Assembly (NCBI GenBank): GCA_033725935.1
Contig: MU867131.1
Location: forward strand, 1-64,000
DNA length: 64,000 nt
Direction of reading: 5' to 3'
Origin: Cladorrhinum sp. PSN259
Lineage: Eukaryota > Ascomycota > Sordariomycetes > Sordariales > Podosporaceae
Positions 61,216-64,000 of the stretch are shown piece after piece (position 1 is the first letter of the stretch; every line of letters starts with the position of its first letter). The notes under the pieces were generated by a model. It was not told the DNA's origin, did no database searches, and was given only the letters and a program-made list of their open reading frames with translations. Position numbers and translations under genes: made by a program.

Positions 61216-62296
61216 TTAAATCCCTGAAACCTGGCCGCGGATGATGATCTCGTCCAGCCTGCGGTCGAGTGCCTCCTGTGCTCTGTGGGCATCCATAAGG
61301 GCCATCTTGGCCTTGTCCCGATAAAGCTTGGCCCTGCGCTGGAGGCCCCTGATCTGAAGGTTCCCGTCCATTGCCGCTTCCGGGTTGAGGTTCAACCACT
61401 CATCCATTAGGTCGACCAGTTCTTTCTGCGTCTGGTCCGCAGACTCGGTGTGGTTGATGGCCCACTCCCTGTGGAAGGCAATTTCGACACGCAGGTTGCT
61501 GATCTCGACACTGTCCACGATGGAACCGCGACCGTGAGCGGCACGCGGGCTGTCGGGCACCGGAGCCGGGCTCACAGCAGGGCTGGGACGGGGCGTTTCG
61601 CCGCGGGCGGGCACGCTGCGGCCCCTGCAAGATCTTGTCGTCCTCTTCGTCGCTCCGTGTTGGTATTCGCCGTCAGTTGAGACAGCCTCGCCCAGGTCAG
61701 CGTGTGGCTCCAAGTCGTCTTCTGTAAATCCAATCAACATTATCAGCAACTGCCGGGTACAATAAGAGATCAAGAGGGTGTGACTTGCGCTTCCGCTTGC
61801 CTGGGCTCTTGTCACGCCTGGCTGAGACACCGTCCGATCGGATTCTCAGAGAGCACTTGCCACCATTCCCGCTGTAGAAGCAATTGGCACATGCAGCGGA
61901 GCCCGCCAATGTGCTTGTGACGCACAGCTTGAAGGGGCCCAGGTTCCTCGTGCACCGGGTGCACGCAGCATCATCCTTTTTCTCTTCGCCCGTGATCTGC
62001 ATGAGGGCCGCCTTTTGATTTGTTGTGCCCGTGACATTGACGGTTCGATAGACGCTTCCATCAGACTTGGTCGGATTCATCTCAACATTCTCGCGAACAA
62101 TCTGTGAGATAGAAATAAGCCTGTGTCCATCAGAAAAAAAGAGCAAGACTGTACTTACGTCCTCGATGAGCAATTCGGCGATCCCTGCGATGGATTCAGG
62201 AGTTTTTTGGCCTTTGATCAGATTGACAATGGTATCGGCAGAAACAAACTGAGCGTTGCCAAAGTAGGCATCCTGCGCGGATTCCGGCCCTTCCAT
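61216..62296 (-). CDS. DUF3716-like Cys-cluster protein, paralogue B (3 exons)
   Basis: Exons 62296-62159, 62101-61789 and 61721-61216 give 318 residues. Intron 1 (57 bp, GTAAGT...CACAG, phase 0) has no stop and a length divisible by three, so retention would add 19 residues. Intron 2 (67 bp, phase 1) uses a GC donor, GCAAGT...TTACAG; no GT donor restores the frame. The Cys domain spans about residues 75-135: ALMQITGE, CTRCTRNLGPFKLCV, CANCFYSGNGGKCSLR, closely matching paralogue A. It is followed by the basic KSPGKRKRKQ (likely nuclear signal). The C-terminus has the helix motif VEISNLRVEIAFHREWAINH and a further charged coiled coil (RAKLYRDKAKMALMDAH). It lacks the long Pro-rich linker of paralogue A. 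Function unknown. Confidence 0.82.
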
Positions 62297-62679
62297 GGTG
62301 GGCTGTTAGATTCGGTGAGATATAGTGACGACAAAGGTGAGAGCGCGGAAGGTCGTCCCTGCTAGGAAGTGAATGCGGTCTGCGCAAAAAGGGAAGAACA
62401 AGGCGGGGTTTCAATGAAAACCGACGTGACAGTGGGGCTTGAGAGTGAAAAGCACTTGCGAGAAAAAAGGACTTGCGAGAGAAAAAGAACATTACGTGAA
62501 TTCGCAAAATCACAAAAATTAATAACTCTTTTGACCAATTGTCCCATATCTGATCTGAGAGACAATGTCCTATACAGCCCCGCTTCGGCCCTATTGTTTG
62601 CCTTAAAACCCCTTTTGAATCAATACCGGCAAGTTCAACTCTGAGCCTTAAATTGAGGAAAAGAAACCCCAACCCGGTA
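62297..62679. other. Intergenic spacer
   Basis: Promoter side of paralogue B and the 3' flank of the esterase gene. GACTTGCGAGA/GCACTTGCGAGA-type short repeats occur at about 62450-62480. No gene was seen. Confidence 0.45.
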
Positions 62680-64000
62680 TCACCCAGCTGTACCCAAAGC
62701 ACCCATAACAACGCCCTGACAAGCCTGATGATACACAGCCGAATCCCCAAACTCAACCTTGTTCTTATTATTAGCTCCTAGCTTCACAACAGTCTTCCCC
62801 GCAGCATCAAATTTCGGCCATCCCATCTCCCTCTCGAGCCCATTCCAAGGATCCTCAGCAAATACCCTCCAAGCGCTCTGTATGTACCTCATCAGTCCCT
62901 TTTGCTCCTCACTCATCTTCAACCCGCTAACATCCTCCGATCCCCCAAAAACCATGTGCAGATCGACCCCGTGATACGCACCGGACCCCTCATATAACCT
63001 CGTATTCTCCCAGTCAGCAAAGTACCGATAGACCCACGAGGGCACACCCCACCCCTTCCTCGCTTCAGCTTGATACAAGACGGGACAAGTAAAACTCTCC
63101 AAGTCAAAATCCCTAACCTGCTCTTCGGTCGGCACAATCCCCTGACCGTATGCGGGAACCTGATAGTACCCATTCTCATTCTCCGTACTCCCGATCAGCA
63201 CCGGTATCCGACTAAAACTCCCATTCGCCGTGAGACGCAGGTACTCCTCGGCGGTAAAAACAATCTCTCCGTCAGGTACGGGCCAAAAAGCAGAAATACT
63301 CCTCAGCACGTTCCTGCTTTTTGCGGGTTTGACACCCGCCGCTGCTTCCTTGAGGACCTCCCAGCCCCCTTTTCGCATACACGCCATAACGATATCACCT
63401 ATGCCGGAACAACCGACAGCTTCGACGACCGCCTCCCAGTTCCGCTCTTGAACTTTCCTATCGTTGCCGGGGAAACTAAACGCGTTCCCGGAGTGCGCAA
63501 TTATTCCCTTCACTGGAATACCATCGTTTTTATAAGAATAATAAGCCCAGTAATCAACTCCGACTCCACCGGACGACTGTCCCATCAGCACTATCCTCGA
63601 CGGATCACCTCCGAACCCCTCAATGTTATCGCGCACCCACTCGACGGCGAGTCTCTGGTCCCTCAATCCCAGATTTTGTTTCTCATTTTTCATGTCGTTG
63701 CCGTATCCCGGAAACCCAAAGATGCCCAATCGGTAATTAACGCTCACCACCACCACGGAGTCGTCTTGTTCGGCACCACTCGCCGCAAAGTGCTTGCCGT
63801 TGTAGAACGGCGTGTTTGTGAAACCGACCGTGAATCTACCTCCGTAAAAGAATATAATCACCGGTTTCAACTTATTCTTGTTCTTCTTTTTATTTCCGTC
63901 CGTGTTGTCATTGTTAATAGAACTTTTTCTTGTTCTTGTTCTTGTTGTAGGTTGAGTCCAGATATTCAAAGTCAAACAGTCCTCACTCTGAGTAATCTGG
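62680..64000 (-). CDS. Type-B carboxylesterase (partial, 5' end outside window)
   Basis: The frame is open from the window edge at 64000, where it reads QITQSEDCLTLNIW, the conserved SEDCLxLNI signature of carboxylesterase/lipase family 10; the N-terminus (signal peptide, oxyanion region start) lies outside. About 440 residues remain. Catalytic features: oxyanion FFYGGRF, nucleophile Ser in VLMGQSSGGVGVD, acid Glu in LIGSTENENGYY, and His in GAYHGVDLHMVFG. LGLRDQRLAVEWVRDNIEGFGGDP is the usual lead-in to the nucleophile elbow. An Asn/Lys-rich insert (RTRTRKSSINNDNTDGNKKK) after LNIWTQ is unusual and encoded by repetitive DNA near 63890-63950. These enzymes hydrolyse carboxylic esters, often extracellularly. 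Stop at 62680. Confidence 0.92.
   Translation of the reverse strand, partial: QITQSEDCLTLNIWTQPTTRTRTRKSSINNDNTDGNKKKNKNKLKPVIIFFYGGRFTVGFTNTPFYNGKHFAASGAEQDDSVVVVSVNYRLGIFGFPGYGNDMKNEKQNLGLRDQRLAVEWVRDNIEGFGGDPSRIVLMGQSSGGVGVDYWAYYSYKNDGIPVKGIIAHSGNAFSFPGNDRKVQERNWEAVVEAVGCSGIGDIVMACMRKGGWEVLKEAAAGVKPAKSRNVLRSISAFWPVPDGEIVFTAEEYLRLTANGSFSRIPVLIGSTENENGYYQVPAYGQGIVPTEEQVRDFDLESFTCPVLYQAEARKGWGVPSWVYRYFADWENTRLYEGSGAYHGVDLHMVFGGSEDVSGLKMSEEQKGLMRYIQSAWRVFAEDPWNGLEREMGWPKFDAAGKTVVKLGANNKNKVEFGDSAVYHQACQGVVMGALGTAG

Overview
The window is nuclear DNA of a filamentous ascomycete (Pezizomycotina, most likely a Sordariomycete; the species cannot be read from the sequence). The evidence is short GT-AG introns of 54-173 bp, long intergenic spacers, heterokaryon-incompatibility (HET) genes, fungal RGS, LysM and WSC-like membrane proteins, and a relic repeat carrying the transition bias left by repeat-induced point mutation (RIP). 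No rRNA, tRNA, CRISPR array or intact transposase was seen. An assembly gap of 10 N lies at 18395-18404, inside an error-prone homopolymer region.

Layout. 0-10 kb: a small 4-TM protein, a GNAT acetyltransferase, and three secreted carbohydrate-active enzymes (GH43 with CBM6, GH95 alpha-L-fucosidase, GH27 alpha-galactosidase). The three look suited to stripping arabinose/xylose, fucose and galactose from plant cell-wall polysaccharides. 10-20.5 kb: two Cys-rich single-pass surface proteins, a ketopantoate-reductase-like enzyme, a second GNAT and a membrane RGS protein. 20.5-27 kb: a 2OG-Fe(II) oxygenase, a SET-domain lysine methyltransferase and a SAM methyltransferase.

27-45 kb is an accessory island. 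It holds four HET-domain genes, a large membrane protein, an FTA2-like degenerate kinase gene, a dead cytochrome P450, an AT-rich RIP-like island and a LysM relic. 46-52 kb has orphan small genes (114 aa and 148 aa), a better-preserved inverted copy of the 35-kb repeat, a broken copy of the 114-aa gene, and a three-exon short-chain dehydrogenase. 53-62.3 kb has an 89-aa repeat protein, a 205-aa orphan, a LysM-repeat-LysM secreted protein, and a local family of DUF3716-like Cys-cluster proteins: two full genes, a truncated C-terminal copy and a nonsense-mutated copy. The window ends inside a type-B carboxylesterase.

Two groups may work together: the glycosidases (0-10 kb) on plant hemicellulose side chains, and the HET/FTA2/DUF3716 genes as a rapidly evolving self-recognition or accessory neighbourhood. 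The most original observations are the local DUF3716-like family with its shared C-terminal helix motif in four states of preservation, the orphan 114-aa gene with a decayed second copy, and the two inverted repeat copies whose differences show RIP directly. Gene models with introns were spliced by eye from GT-AG (once GC-AG) signals and reading-frame continuity.
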